Positions 1 to 8,985 of a DNA stretch of 64,000 bases are shown piece by piece (within the stretch, counting starts at the first letter, position 1; each line of letters opens with the position of its first letter). Source of the stretch: Aureobasidium sp. EXF-3400. Its lineage: Eukaryota; Ascomycota; Dothideomycetes; Dothideales; Saccotheciaceae. The stretch lies in the NCBI GenBank assembly GCA_024195585.1, contig SWBL01000287.1:1-64000 (forward strand), read 5' to 3'. Below the pieces are notes generated by a model that did not search any database, had not been told where the DNA came from, and saw only the letters and a list, made by a program, of their open reading frames with translations. Made by a program: the position numbers and the translations under genes.

Positions 1-56
1 CGGCCGAGGACGCGGGTGACCTTGACGAGCTTGACGGGGACCTTGGCGGATTCCAT
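1..56 (-). CDS. RPS28: 40S ribosomal protein eS28, N-terminal fragment
   Basis: Only the first 18 codons lie in the window; the gene runs off the left edge. The minus-strand reading from the ATG at 56-54 gives MESAKVPVKLVKVTRVLGR, which matches the highly conserved start of eukaryotic eS28 (consensus of the type PVKLxKVxxVLGRTGSRG). eS28 is a small protein of the 40S subunit near the mRNA exit channel. It is divergent from LHS1, with about 475 bp between start codons. Identification rests on a short but very characteristic stretch, so confidence is good though the rest cannot be seen. Confidence 0.85.
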   Translation of the reverse strand, partial: MESAKVPVKLVKVTRVLG

Positions 57-531
57 TTTGAAGTCTTGTGTGATGAGCTGAGATAGCTTCTTCTGTGAAT
101 GGGCGAGGGCGGAAGGAAAAAGGCGTCGACTGGGGATCGAGAATCTTCACACAGAGCGAGCGTCTGACTGGGGCGGCCTCTTTCCAAATTCGTGTGGCCT
201 TGGCACTTTTCGCGTGTGCTGCCAGTCGGCACTACAACCGATATCTCACCGTGCTCGCGGCTAGTGCAGACTCGGTCTTGGCGACGCCGACAGTGACGGA
301 GGCAGTTGCGGCGAACCAGCGACAGCTCGGGGAAGACAAGTGGCAGTACACGTTTCAAAAAAGTTGGACATAGAAGACTCATTCAAACACCTGCCACGTT
401 GCTAAGAGTCATGTCGAGTGCTGCTCAGAACTAGACTTCAAATCAAGAACTTTCCTTATTCACTTCGACTGAATCCCAAAACCATTAGGAAGCATCAACT
501 ATTTCATATTTCCCTCCAGAGCCTCACCATC
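57..531. promoter_or_regulatory. Intergenic region between divergent eS28 and LHS1
   Basis: This 475 bp segment separates the eS28 start (minus) from the LHS1 start (plus), so it must hold both promoters. I see no convincing TATA box. An open frame at 95-373 has no homology I recognise and looks like chance. Confidence 0.5.
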
Positions 532-3438
532 ATGGCCAGACTCGGAGGAATCACCCACCCCTTTTTCCTTTTCGCGTTCCTGTTCGTCGCATTTGCCTCG
601 ACAGCATCTGCAGCATCAGCAGTGCTTGGAATTGATCTCGGCGGTGCATACATCAAAGCAGCAATCGTAAAGCCAGGAGTACCCCTCGATATCGTTCCCA
701 CCAAAGACTCGAAGCGCAAAGAAGCTGCCGTCGTTGGTTTCAAACCCGCATCTGGTTCCGCCCTCGAATTTGGCTCCTACCCGGAAAGATTGTACGGCGG
801 AGATGCTCTGGCTCTCGGCGGTCGCTTCCCTGGCGATGTCTTCACCAACCTCAAGACCCTCCTCGGCCTCGTCCCTGGCGAACACACCGACTCTATGATC
901 AAGAACTACCACGCACGCCATCCTGCGATCAAGTCAAACTTTGAGCAAGAGAAGGGAGCTGTCTCGTTCGTATCCAGTGCCTTTGGCTCAACCGAAGCAC
1001 CATGGAGCCTCGACGAGTTGCTGGCCATGGAGCTCAATAACATTCGCGCAAACGCCGAGGCCATGTCTGGCGGCAAGGGAAGCTCTGTCACCGACGCTGT
1101 CATTACCGTTCCTGTCCACTGGACTGCCGACGAGAGACGTGCCATCCAACGTGCCGCCGATCTTGCTGGCATCAACATCATGAGCCTCGTCAGCGACGGA
1201 CTGGCTGTAGGTATCGACTACGCCGTCAAGCGCACTTTCCCTAACGTTAGCAAGGGCGAGAAGCCCGAGTACCACCTGATCTTCGACATGGGTTCAGGTT
1301 CAACAACTGCCACTGTCCTCAGGTTCCAGTCCAAGGAAGTCAAGGACATCGGCCGCTTCAACAAGACAATTCAGGAGGTCGCCGTCATGGGTGCTGGTTG
1401 GGACAAGACTCTTGGTGGAGATGAGCTCAACGCCCTGATCGTCGATTACCTGGTCGACAGCTTCGTCGCTAAGCCTCAGGCCATCAAGGCTGGCATCACC
1501 GCCGAGGAGGTCAAGAACCACGGCAGAACCGCTTCTAAGATTTGGCGCGAAGCCGAGCGCGCAAGACAGGTTCTGAGTGCCAACTCTGACGTTAGATCGA
1601 GCTTCGAGGGCTTGTACAAGGACATCGACTTCGCCGCCAAGCTCACCAGAGCCGACTTCGAGAAGATGGCTGCCTCTCACGCCGACCGTATTCAGGCCCC
1701 TGTTCAGCAGGCTCTGGATGCTGCCAAGCTGTCTTTCAAGGACCTTGACTCTGTCATCCTCCACGGTGGTGCCATCAGAACCCCCTTCGTCCAGAAGAAG
1801 CTCGAGTCCATGACCGGCAAGAACACTGAGGTCCGCAGCAACGTCAACTCTGATGAATCAGCTGCTTTTGGTGCTGCCTTCAAGGCCGCTGGTTTGAGTC
1901 CTAGCTTCCGCGTCAAGGAAATCAGAGGCATTGAAGCCGCTACCTACCCTGCAGGCATCAAGTACCCCTCAGATGGCAAGGAGAGATCGCAAAAGCTGTT
2001 CGTCCCTACTTCCCTGGCTGGAGCCGCCAAGGAGATCACCATCAAGAACCTCGATGACTTTACTTTTGGCATCTTCCAGACTGTTGGCAGCGTCGATCGT
2101 CCCGTCACGGAGGTCCACACCCAGAATTTGACCGCTTCCGTCGAGGCTCTGACCTCCAAATTCGGTTGTTCCAAGGACGAGATCTCGACTAAGCTCAAGC
2201 TTCGCATCAGCCCTGTTGACAGCATTCCCGAGATTGTTGCTGCTTCCGTCAGCTGTGAAACCGAGGGTGGCAAGGCTGCTGGTCTCGGAGACTCAGTCAA
2301 GGGCCTCTTCGGATTTGGATCCAAGAAGGGCGACCAAGAGCCTCTCATCGAAGACGAGGAGGTAGAAACCGTAAAGGAATCCAGTTCAAAGTCGTCCAGC
2401 TCTTCTTCCAGCACTGGTAGCGCTAAGTCGAGTGGTTCTGCCACCCCTGAGGCTGACGCTAAGAAGAAGCGTACCGAGACCATTCCCGTCAAGCTTACCA
2501 CTGTTGCCAAGGGCCTTTCTCAGCCTGCGCCTGAAGACATCAAGCAGATGAAGGAGCGTCTTGCTGCCTTTGACCGTTCAGACTTGTCCCGCACCCAGAG
2601 AGAAGAGGCTCTGAACGTTCTCGAAGCATACACTTACCGTACCAGAGATCTTCTCGAGAACTCCGACTTTGTCGGCGCCTCGACTGAGGCTATCAGATCT
2701 CAATTGACTTCTCTGCTCAGCAGCACTAGCGACTGGCTATACGGCGAGGGCTCTTCCGCCAAGGCCGAAGCTTTCAAGAGCAAGCTTTCTGCCCTCAAGG
2801 CAATTGTCGACCCTGTTCAGAAGCGTAGAGAAGAAGCTGCAGCACGTCCTGAGATCCTCAAGTCGCTGCAAAGCTCGCTCGATCAGACTAAGTCAATGGT
2901 TGATGCTATTGGTAAGCAGATTGCTGCTTCGATCTCGTCTGCATCTGAGGCCGCTCTATCGAGCACCACCACCGCCGAAGCCAGCCCCGTCCCCAGCGCA
3001 GCTGATGACTTGGACGGCCTCGATGAAGCCGATGCTTCAACCACCTCTTCATCTGCCAAACCCAGCGAGTCCCCCAGCTTGATGCCCTACACCGAAGACG
3101 ACCTCACCTCCATCACCAAAGCCTACGAGACCGTCGCCGAATGGGTCAAGACCAAGATCGCCGAGCAAGACAAACTCCAAGCCTTTGAAGACCCAGCCTT
3201 CACAGTCAAGGAAGTGGAAGCCAAGGCCAAGGAACTCAACAAGGCGCTCATGGATATGGTGACCAAGAAGATGCAGATGCCCAAGCCTAAAGCTAGCAGT
3301 AGTAGCAGTTCTAAGAAACCTAGAGCTACTAAGAGTAAGAAGGCAAAGTCGAGTAGTAGTGAGGCGTCTGAGTCTGCTTCTGCTAGTCCTTCTGTTGTGG
3401 TTGAGGAGGATAAGCCTGTTGAGCATGAAGAGTTGTAG
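532..3438 (+). CDS. LHS1: ER-lumenal Hsp70-family chaperone/nucleotide exchange factor (LHS1/HYOU1 type)
   Basis: A 968-residue protein, uninterrupted. I start it at the ATG at 532, which is followed directly by a signal peptide (hydrophobic FFLFAFLFVAFA, then ASTASA before the mature ATPase domain); the open frame extends upstream but without an ATG. Hsp70 landmarks: GIDLGG phosphate-1 loop at about residue 32, FDMGSGSTT phosphate-2 near 250, and the adenosine-binding VILHGGAIRTPFV near 408. An acidic and Ser-rich loop (about 615-645) and a long helical C-terminus follow, as in the Hsp110/Grp170 class. The protein ends in HEEL, a variant of the HDEL/KDEL retrieval signal, placing it in the ER lumen. 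Grp170/Lhs1 proteins act as exchange factors for BiP/Kar2 and bind unfolded clients. The length and divergent tail argue against Kar2 itself. Confidence 0.93.
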   Translation: MARLGGITHPFFLFAFLFVAFASTASAASAVLGIDLGGAYIKAAIVKPGVPLDIVPTKDSKRKEAAVVGFKPASGSALEFGSYPERLYGGDALALGGRFPGDVFTNLKTLLGLVPGEHTDSMIKNYHARHPAIKSNFEQEKGAVSFVSSAFGSTEAPWSLDELLAMELNNIRANAEAMSGGKGSSVTDAVITVPVHWTADERRAIQRAADLAGINIMSLVSDGLAVGIDYAVKRTFPNVSKGEKPEYHLIFDMGSGSTTATVLRFQSKEVKDIGRFNKTIQEVAVMGAGWDKTLGGDELNALIVDYLVDSFVAKPQAIKAGITAEEVKNHGRTASKIWREAERARQVLSANSDVRSSFEGLYKDIDFAAKLTRADFEKMAASHADRIQAPVQQALDAAKLSFKDLDSVILHGGAIRTPFVQKKLESMTGKNTEVRSNVNSDESAAFGAAFKAAGLSPSFRVKEIRGIEAATYPAGIKYPSDGKERSQKLFVPTSLAGAAKEITIKNLDDFTFGIFQTVGSVDRPVTEVHTQNLTASVEALTSKFGCSKDEISTKLKLRISPVDSIPEIVAASVSCETEGGKAAGLGDSVKGLFGFGSKKGDQEPLIEDEEVETVKESSSKSSSSSSSTGSAKSSGSATPEADAKKKRTETIPVKLTTVAKGLSQPAPEDIKQMKERLAAFDRSDLSRTQREEALNVLEAYTYRTRDLLENSDFVGASTEAIRSQLTSLLSSTSDWLYGEGSSAKAEAFKSKLSALKAIVDPVQKRREEAAARPEILKSLQSSLDQTKSMVDAIGKQIAASISSASEAALSSTTTAEASPVPSAADDLDGLDEADASTTSSSAKPSESPSLMPYTEDDLTSITKAYETVAEWVKTKIAEQDKLQAFEDPAFTVKEVEAKAKELNKALMDMVTKKMQMPKPKASSSSSSKKPRATKSKKAKSSSSEASESASASPSVVVEEDKPVEHEEL

Positions 3439-3596
3439 AGCATTCCCGTTTTTAGCATAGAAGATATATCACATCTTACCTTTTTCATTCTACACATTGC
3501 CTTGCATCACAAGTGTCAACAAAGTGTGCACCTGAATAGCTTGTCGAGTAGTATTGTGGACTTGCATACTACATCTATAGTTCCCATAAATCATGT

Positions 3597-5122
3597 CTAT
3601 CTAGCACCAACAGCACCATGCGGCACACCCTGCCTCCTCCTCGCGATAGCCTCACCCATAGCATTTCTAACCTCCACATTACTCCTCACAGTATTGTCCA
3701 CCAAAAACCTCTTCATCCTGCCCCTCATCTCTCTCATCGCAGCCTCATCGTTCGCAAACGGCGTCATCTCCAGTCCCATCAACATATTAGCTTCACTCTC
3801 CAAAGCCTGCCCCAAAGCACCCAATCTCTGCAACTGCTGTTGAGAAACCTGATTTTGCTCTGCTTCTGCAGCTGCTGTTTCTGGAGAGGATAGCAAAGGA
3901 CCGATTTGAGAGAATGCGATGAAGGCTGTTAAGATCAATTTTCTGAGCAGGGAGATGAGTTGCCAGGGTAGGAATTGTGGATGTGTGGGTATGATTGCGA
4001 AGATGGGATTTACCACCTGCGTTAACAAGCGAGGAAAGTGTGGGTTTGTGAGGCAATGCACTTCAAATACACCCAATGCTGCCAGCGCCAGGAATCTCCA
4101 GAAAGCGGCTTGTTTGATGTATCCTAGAAAGCCGAGGAGAGTCAGAACTGCGGCGGTTCCTGAGTAGTAGAGAAACAGGTTTCGGAGGCCGATGAGGAGG
4201 AAATCGGGGATGGAGGTTGGTTGAGGACGCCAGAAGAAGATATCGGGACCTAGGCGATCGTAGGCGAAGCGTTTTGTTGGGTCGATAAGGATGTCGCGGC
4301 AGAATTTTAGATGTACGTAGTAGGATTCTGCTGTGCTGCGGTCGGAGCCTGGGGATACTTTGTCTGGGTGATGGAGGAGTGTTCTGATTTTGATTACTAT
4401 TAGCTTTGGTTCCCTTATCGAAGATTAAAGACAGAGGTGGAAGCTTACAGTCTTCTAAAGCGACTGTTTATTCCTTTGTCGTTGACATCAAGTCCTACAC
4501 CAAGGTCTTGGTATAGGTTTCCTGCCATGCGGAGTTGAAAGTCGGCTTCGTAGATTGTGTAGAGGAGGTAGGCCACGATGACTAGAATGTTGATTCTTTT
4601 GCGGTGTTGTACGAAGACTTTGGTGCCAGGCTGTGGTTTGGGATCACCTGCGCGTATCCAGACGGCATAAAAGGCAGTTTGGGCCCATCCTGTCACTAGC
4701 TGTAGAATTGATTGTCAGCCATCATTAGATTCTGTTTTGATTTTATCCAGACGAAAGGTCTGACTTTATGCAAGAGAAAAAATCCGAATCTTGAGCAGAC
4801 TAGAAATATTGTGGTAACGATCAATGAGTCCCCTACATCAAGGAGAGAGTCGTCGTATGTGTACAGCATATTGATGTTTCGTGGGTTGAAAGATGTTGGA
4901 AGCTGGGAAATACGAAAGTGAACTTACATTGGGCAGGATATACCAACCAGCTAGAGAAAGCAAATTGTCAGACATGATCTAGCCTGAGCAGGATTGCGAG
5001 ATGGGATAGTTCGAGGACAGAGTAGATATCGACGTGTAAACTAACGCACCCTTGGCAGTCCCCGGGGGTAAAGAAGCCTTGACTCGCGGATGGTGGGCAC
5101 GGACCGCAACTTGCTTTGGCAT
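3597..5122 (-). CDS. Membrane-anchored J-domain (DnaJ) co-chaperone
   Basis: Spliced model: complement of 3597..4383, 4449..4699, 4928..4950 and 5050..5122, giving 377 residues with phases that all agree. Exon 1 starts MPKQVAVRAHHPRVK; exon 2 contributes AGWYILPN and exon 3 LVTGWAQTAFYAVWIRAGDP, a layout I recall from fungal membrane-associated DnaJ proteins. A hydrophobic segment (INILVIVAYLLYTIYEA) precedes a J domain that begins NLYQDLGV. The intron at 4384-4448 splits helix II; splicing restores FRRLTLLHHPDKV with the HPD motif essential for stimulating Hsp70. Downstream come one or two more hydrophobic helices (LFLYYSGTAAVLTLLGFLGYI) and a C-terminal helical region. Probably an ER or related membrane J-protein; no closer assignment is possible. 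Its ATG is only 106 bp from that of RPA43. The 228 bp second intron is unusually long here and contains a chance open frame. Confidence 0.8.
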
Positions 5123-5228
5123 GTGAAGCCGGCGATTTGAGGTGTCGTAGAAATTTGTTTTTTGTTCTCTCTCGCGACAGCAATTATATTCAATTGTCGC
5201 TCAACCACACAACACACATACCCACACA
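5123..5228. promoter_or_regulatory. Compact bidirectional promoter, J-protein/RPA43
   Basis: Only 106 bp separate the two start codons, so one short region must serve both genes. It is CA-rich just upstream of the RPA43 ATG (ACAACACACATACCCACAC), typical of fungal 5' leaders. No specific factor site is claimed. Confidence 0.5.
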
Positions 5229-6155
5229 ATGTCGGCAGAAAACATGGCAAACACACCAAAGGCAGCAAAGACGAAAAACAGCAAGGACGACAAATCAGCA
5301 AAGAAGCGACGACACGACGAACAAGCCACAGCAGCAGCAGAAGAAGCATCAGAAACCACAATTGAAAGCCTACCAAAGCGTCCGCGCATTGCTTCGCCAG
5401 CAGCAGACGCAGATGCAACAAGCACATCACCTTTCGTCAAGCAAACCTCATCCTTCTACCTCCCTCTGTCGCCAATCTACCACGCTTTCCCCGTCGACGG
5501 CCTCTGCGCAGAGCACATCTCTCCTCTACTTTTAACCTACCACCCACCCCTCGGCGGCGTCATTCTCTCCTACTCCAACCCTCGCCTCTCCAACACCCCC
5601 GCCAACGCACCCTCCTCGCGCGACGGCCCCGATGCCTCTCCTACCGTTCTCGCAAAGTCAATCGACGAATACGCAGTCTCCTTCATCTGGCTAACCGTCG
5701 ACTTCATCCTCCTACGCCCCACCCCGGGCGCCGTCATCGAAGGCTACGTCAGCCTCCAAAACGAATCTTACCTAGGCTTGGTCTGCTGGAACTTCTTCAA
5801 CGCAGGCGTAGACCGCAAGCGCATCCCCTCTACCTGGAAATGGGTCCCTAATCACAATGCCAATGCCGGCACCAAGAGCTCCACCGATTGGATGAGAGGC
5901 TTGCGCAACAAAAGTGATGAAAGCAGTGGCCATTACGTGGATGAGAATGGCAAGAAGATTGAAGGCAAGGTTAAATTCACAGTCAAGGATTTCGAATCTG
6001 CTCCTAGTACAGAGCGTGAGAGGGGATTTTTGAGTATTGAGGGTACGTTGTTGAGTCCTGAGGAAGACAGGGCGTATGACAAGGAACTCAAGGCTGCGAG
6101 AAAGGTGCCGAAAAAGAAGAGGGTGCCTGCTTTGAATGTCAACCCTGAGTATTAA
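5229..6155 (+). CDS. RPA43: DNA-directed RNA polymerase I subunit RPA43
   Basis: A 308-residue intronless protein. The first 75 residues are a Lys/Ala/Glu-rich basic tail with a likely nuclear signal (KKRRHDE, PKRPR). Then an RPB7-like N-terminal module begins with TSSFYLPLSPIYHAFP, followed by LLLTYHPPLGGVILSYSNPRL and an OB-fold segment, LRPTPGAVIEGYVSLQ then LGLVCWNFFNAGV and RKRIPSTWKWV. This order is diagnostic of the Rpa43 family. With Rpa14/Rpa49 partners it forms the stalk of RNA polymerase I and contacts Rrn3 for rDNA initiation. The C-terminus is again basic (KVPKKKRVPALN). Confidence 0.9.
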   Translation: MSAENMANTPKAAKTKNSKDDKSAKKRRHDEQATAAAEEASETTIESLPKRPRIASPAADADATSTSPFVKQTSSFYLPLSPIYHAFPVDGLCAEHISPLLLTYHPPLGGVILSYSNPRLSNTPANAPSSRDGPDASPTVLAKSIDEYAVSFIWLTVDFILLRPTPGAVIEGYVSLQNESYLGLVCWNFFNAGVDRKRIPSTWKWVPNHNANAGTKSSTDWMRGLRNKSDESSGHYVDENGKKIEGKVKFTVKDFESAPSTERERGFLSIEGTLLSPEEDRAYDKELKAARKVPKKKRVPALNVNPEY

Positions 6156-6783
6156 GAAAAGGGTTGCATTTATTTTGCTCTTTCTGTTTCTGTCCGTACA
6201 TAAGCGTCTTTTTTTGTACTATCATACCCATCCACATATTGGGCCAAATCCATCAGATCTACCTTTCCAGCCCGTTCCGCACGCAAACAGCTCTGAAGCT
6301 TCCAATCGTACAGAAAGATGAGACATTGGAAAGGGAGAACATCTACGGATAAGCAATGTTGGCTCTCTTCGCCAAAATCGCTCACTCTGCTCTATCTCCG
6401 TAGCTTGCCATCCAAGGGGCCAGTACAAGTCGACGCTCACATTCATGATGCAAATGCGGGATCTGTCTTGTGATACGTCAAGGTTTCTTTATCCGGTTCC
6501 TCTCAAGTTCTCAAGAGCTCTACACTATCTATCTACGTCCCTCATCCATCTCAAAAGAGCCACTCCAGCAAAATCCTCCTTTCTTCAGTCCAGCTAAAGT
6601 ACTTTTTGGCTCCCCATCGGAGTCATAATGTGCCAATCCCTAAGAAAATAAAACATCCACCCTATGGGTATCGCCATGCAATCGCTAATGCTAAAAAAAC
6701 AACAAACAAGCAACAATGATGAAAACAAGACATGCAAACACATGTCTACCAAAAACAGAACGATGAAGAAAAACAAATCAAGA
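6156..6783. other. Intergenic, convergent 3' regions of RPA43 and CDC6
   Basis: 628 bp between two convergent genes. It presumably holds both 3' UTRs and poly(A) sites. The part near CDC6 is A-rich on the plus strand (6690-6780). Short open frames here have no recognisable content. Confidence 0.5.
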
Positions 6784-8721
6784 TCATGCAACAATGCCAT
6801 CGCCTTCGATCATCTCCTTGAGGATATCACTGCCTGGTCCCTTGAGAGCCGAGACTAGCTCAGCGTGACCAACACAAGCAGCCATTCTCCTTTCGTCGCC
6901 CATTGCTGCACCGGTGAATCCAGACTTTGATCTTCTGCTGGGTGTACGCGAAGGCGTCAAAGGCATGGAGAAGGATGAGGCCCCCTTTGCTTCCACAGCA
7001 GAAACGAGTGAGAGTGTTTCCAACCCACTGACCACGTCTCTGAACTCGATGCTAGTGAGAGCGTGCAACATGTTCTCGCGGTTGCATAGCGTACAGTAAG
7101 CTTCGTACAACTGTTTGACAGTAGGTGCAGCGTTTGCATGCTTGGAGGGCGTCATCGAGAAGGTAATCACACTGGGCGCCTCGCGTTTCTTCTTCTCCAA
7201 AGCTGATAGGGCGCACAAGACGGCTTTCTGCTGCAGGTTGAGAGATGCTAGACGCTGAGAAGCTCCGTTGCTGAACACAGCGGCTGTGACTTTGGCGACA
7301 TGGGCGATTGTCGCTCTTGGCGCAGTCTCGAGTGTCAAATGACTGATTGAAGGGAAGAGTGTGGTCTGGCGAGGATCCTTGAGAGCCGACTTCTGGAAAG
7401 CTGTCAATTTGACGGCAGGAGATGCAAGGTTCAAGTTCTCTTTCAATGGCGTCTTGGACGGGCTGTCTTGCAAACGGATACGCGCTTGCTCGACCTTTGT
7501 CTCAGACTCGATCATGTCGACAGCTCTCCTACAGATATCGAAGGCCTTTCGAAGGTCACCAGTCTGAGACGCGACCTTCTTGGAGCAGAATTGAATGGCT
7601 GCGGGATGTAAGAATGGAATGAAGTTGGGATCTGCCAGAGAAGCATCCAACCCCTTGAGTTTCGATGTGATGATATTCGCGATCTGAGGAGCGGTGTATG
7701 GCATGAATGGTAGCAGATTGGGTTTGAGATTGCGTGACTTGAGGCGAGGCAGAAAACGGTCAGTCAGATCGAGAGCGTTAGCAATGCCGATAAGAATGAG
7801 ACTTGATGAAGGTTCCATTGACCATTCGAAAAGGCTATACAGCAACTTGAGATCCAGATCGACGAGACGATCAATCTCATCCAGGATAACGACATACTTC
7901 TTCTCCTGCTCGAAGAAGTTGGGTCGCAAGATATCGAAATCTGTAGCGCGTCCAGGAAGGCTGTTCAGACCCAGGTCTTTTGACAATGTGTTGGCCAGGT
8001 CCTTGGCAGTTTTGACACTCATACAGTTGACAGTCGAGATAGTCATTTTGCGATCTGACTCAGAAGCCAGGTCCTGACACACTTGACCAACGAAAGCGCT
8101 TTTTCCGGTTCCTGGTGGTCCTGAGATATAGAGACATCCGGCTTCGGTAGAGTCAAGGCGCTCTGATATGAATGTAGACAATTGCTCCTTCTCTTCCTCT
8201 CTTCCAACTAAAACACCAGGATCCGTACATCTCGAGAAGGTCTGACGAGCTTGATTGTACACATTGTTGGCGGCACTTGATGGAGTATACGGACTCCGAG
8301 GGGTGTCCGGACTGCTAGTAATGAGATGGCGATGTCTTGGGGTGAGTGTAATCTTTGAGGCGAGTGCATCGCGGTGTCGTGGTGTTTGCGGTGTGGCAAG
8401 AGGGCTCGACTTTGCGGGAATAGATGATTTGGTGGTCTTCGAAACGGAGAAATGGGCACTGATCTTATTCGGTGACGATACTACGCGTTTCGAGGGTGTG
8501 CGTGTGGATTTGAGTTGTGCTGCAGGAGAAGAAATGGGGTTGAAGAATGGGTTATCGTTTTCGTCGTTCCCTAGGACCAGTGTCTCACGGCGCTTTGCCC
8601 TGGTTTGTATGCTGCTATCTGATGCTATTCACATGGTCAATATCTAAGCACGCGTAAAGTACTGGTGGTTCGTACCATTCGTTGAACTCCGTGTACGTTT
8701 GCCCAGGACGGAAGCTGACAT
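6784..8721 (-). CDS. CDC6: Replication licensing ATPase CDC6
   Basis: Model: complement of 6784..8624 and 8676..8721, 628 residues. Exon 1 encodes only MSASVLGKRTRSSTN plus one base; the VLGKRTR start is typical of fungal Cdc6. An acceptor 12 bases further on (giving ...ND instead of ...NASD) would also keep frame. Residues 16-135 are Ser/Thr-Pro rich (SPRTPS-like, TPRHR, TPKS-type sites), consistent with CDK control of Cdc6 stability. The AAA+ core has Walker A GPPGTGKSA near 184 and Walker B VVILDEIDRL near 260, with a C-terminal winged helix. The protein loads Mcm2-7 onto ORC-bound origins in G1. Divergent from MSH3 with cell-cycle-type boxes between them. An Orc1 identity is unlikely because there is no BAH domain. 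Confidence 0.9.
8650..8655 (+). promoter_or_regulatory. Perfect MluI cell-cycle box (ACGCGT) in CDC6 intron 1
   Basis: ACGCGT is the palindromic MCB bound by MBF (Mbp1/Swi6-type) factors in fungi. It lies inside the 51 bp intron that follows the tiny first CDC6 exon, about 70 bp downstream of the start codon. Function is inferred from the motif and the identity of the gene. Confidence 0.5.
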
Positions 8722-8985
8722 TGCTGATGATAATTGAGGAAGTCGCGACTGTAGTTATGATATTATGGATTGAAGAAGGTGCAAATGATATGATCAATGG
8801 GTATCAATGTTCAATGGAATGGGAAGGAGCGACTCGAGGAAAGCGCGTAGCAGACGCGATCCGCGTTAAGTGCAAACTTTGGCGCGGAACCAGCTTTGCG
8901 CACGGACTCCTAATAATGCATTCCATTGACATGCTGCATTGCGACAATCATCCAGGATCTAGACTCGTCGAGCAGTCGCACAATC
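8722..8985. promoter_or_regulatory. Shared CDC6/MSH3 promoter with clustered ACGCG cores and an E2F-like site
   Basis: 264 bp between two divergent S-phase genes. ACGCG cores lie at 8844-8848 (minus), 8854-8858 (plus) and 8862-8866 (minus), three within 23 bp, followed by TTTGGCGCGG at 8878-8887, which fits the E2F consensus TTTSGCGC. This arrangement suits G1/S control of both genes. Confidence 0.6.

Noticed and set aside
418..531. Upstream extension of the LHS1 frame
   Set aside because: It begins at GTG, not ATG, and would bury the signal peptide 38 residues inside the protein.
4712..4921. Open frame on plus inside the J-protein's second intron
   Set aside because: Falls entirely within a 228 bp intron whose removal gives family-like sequence (WYILPN joined to LVTGWAQ).
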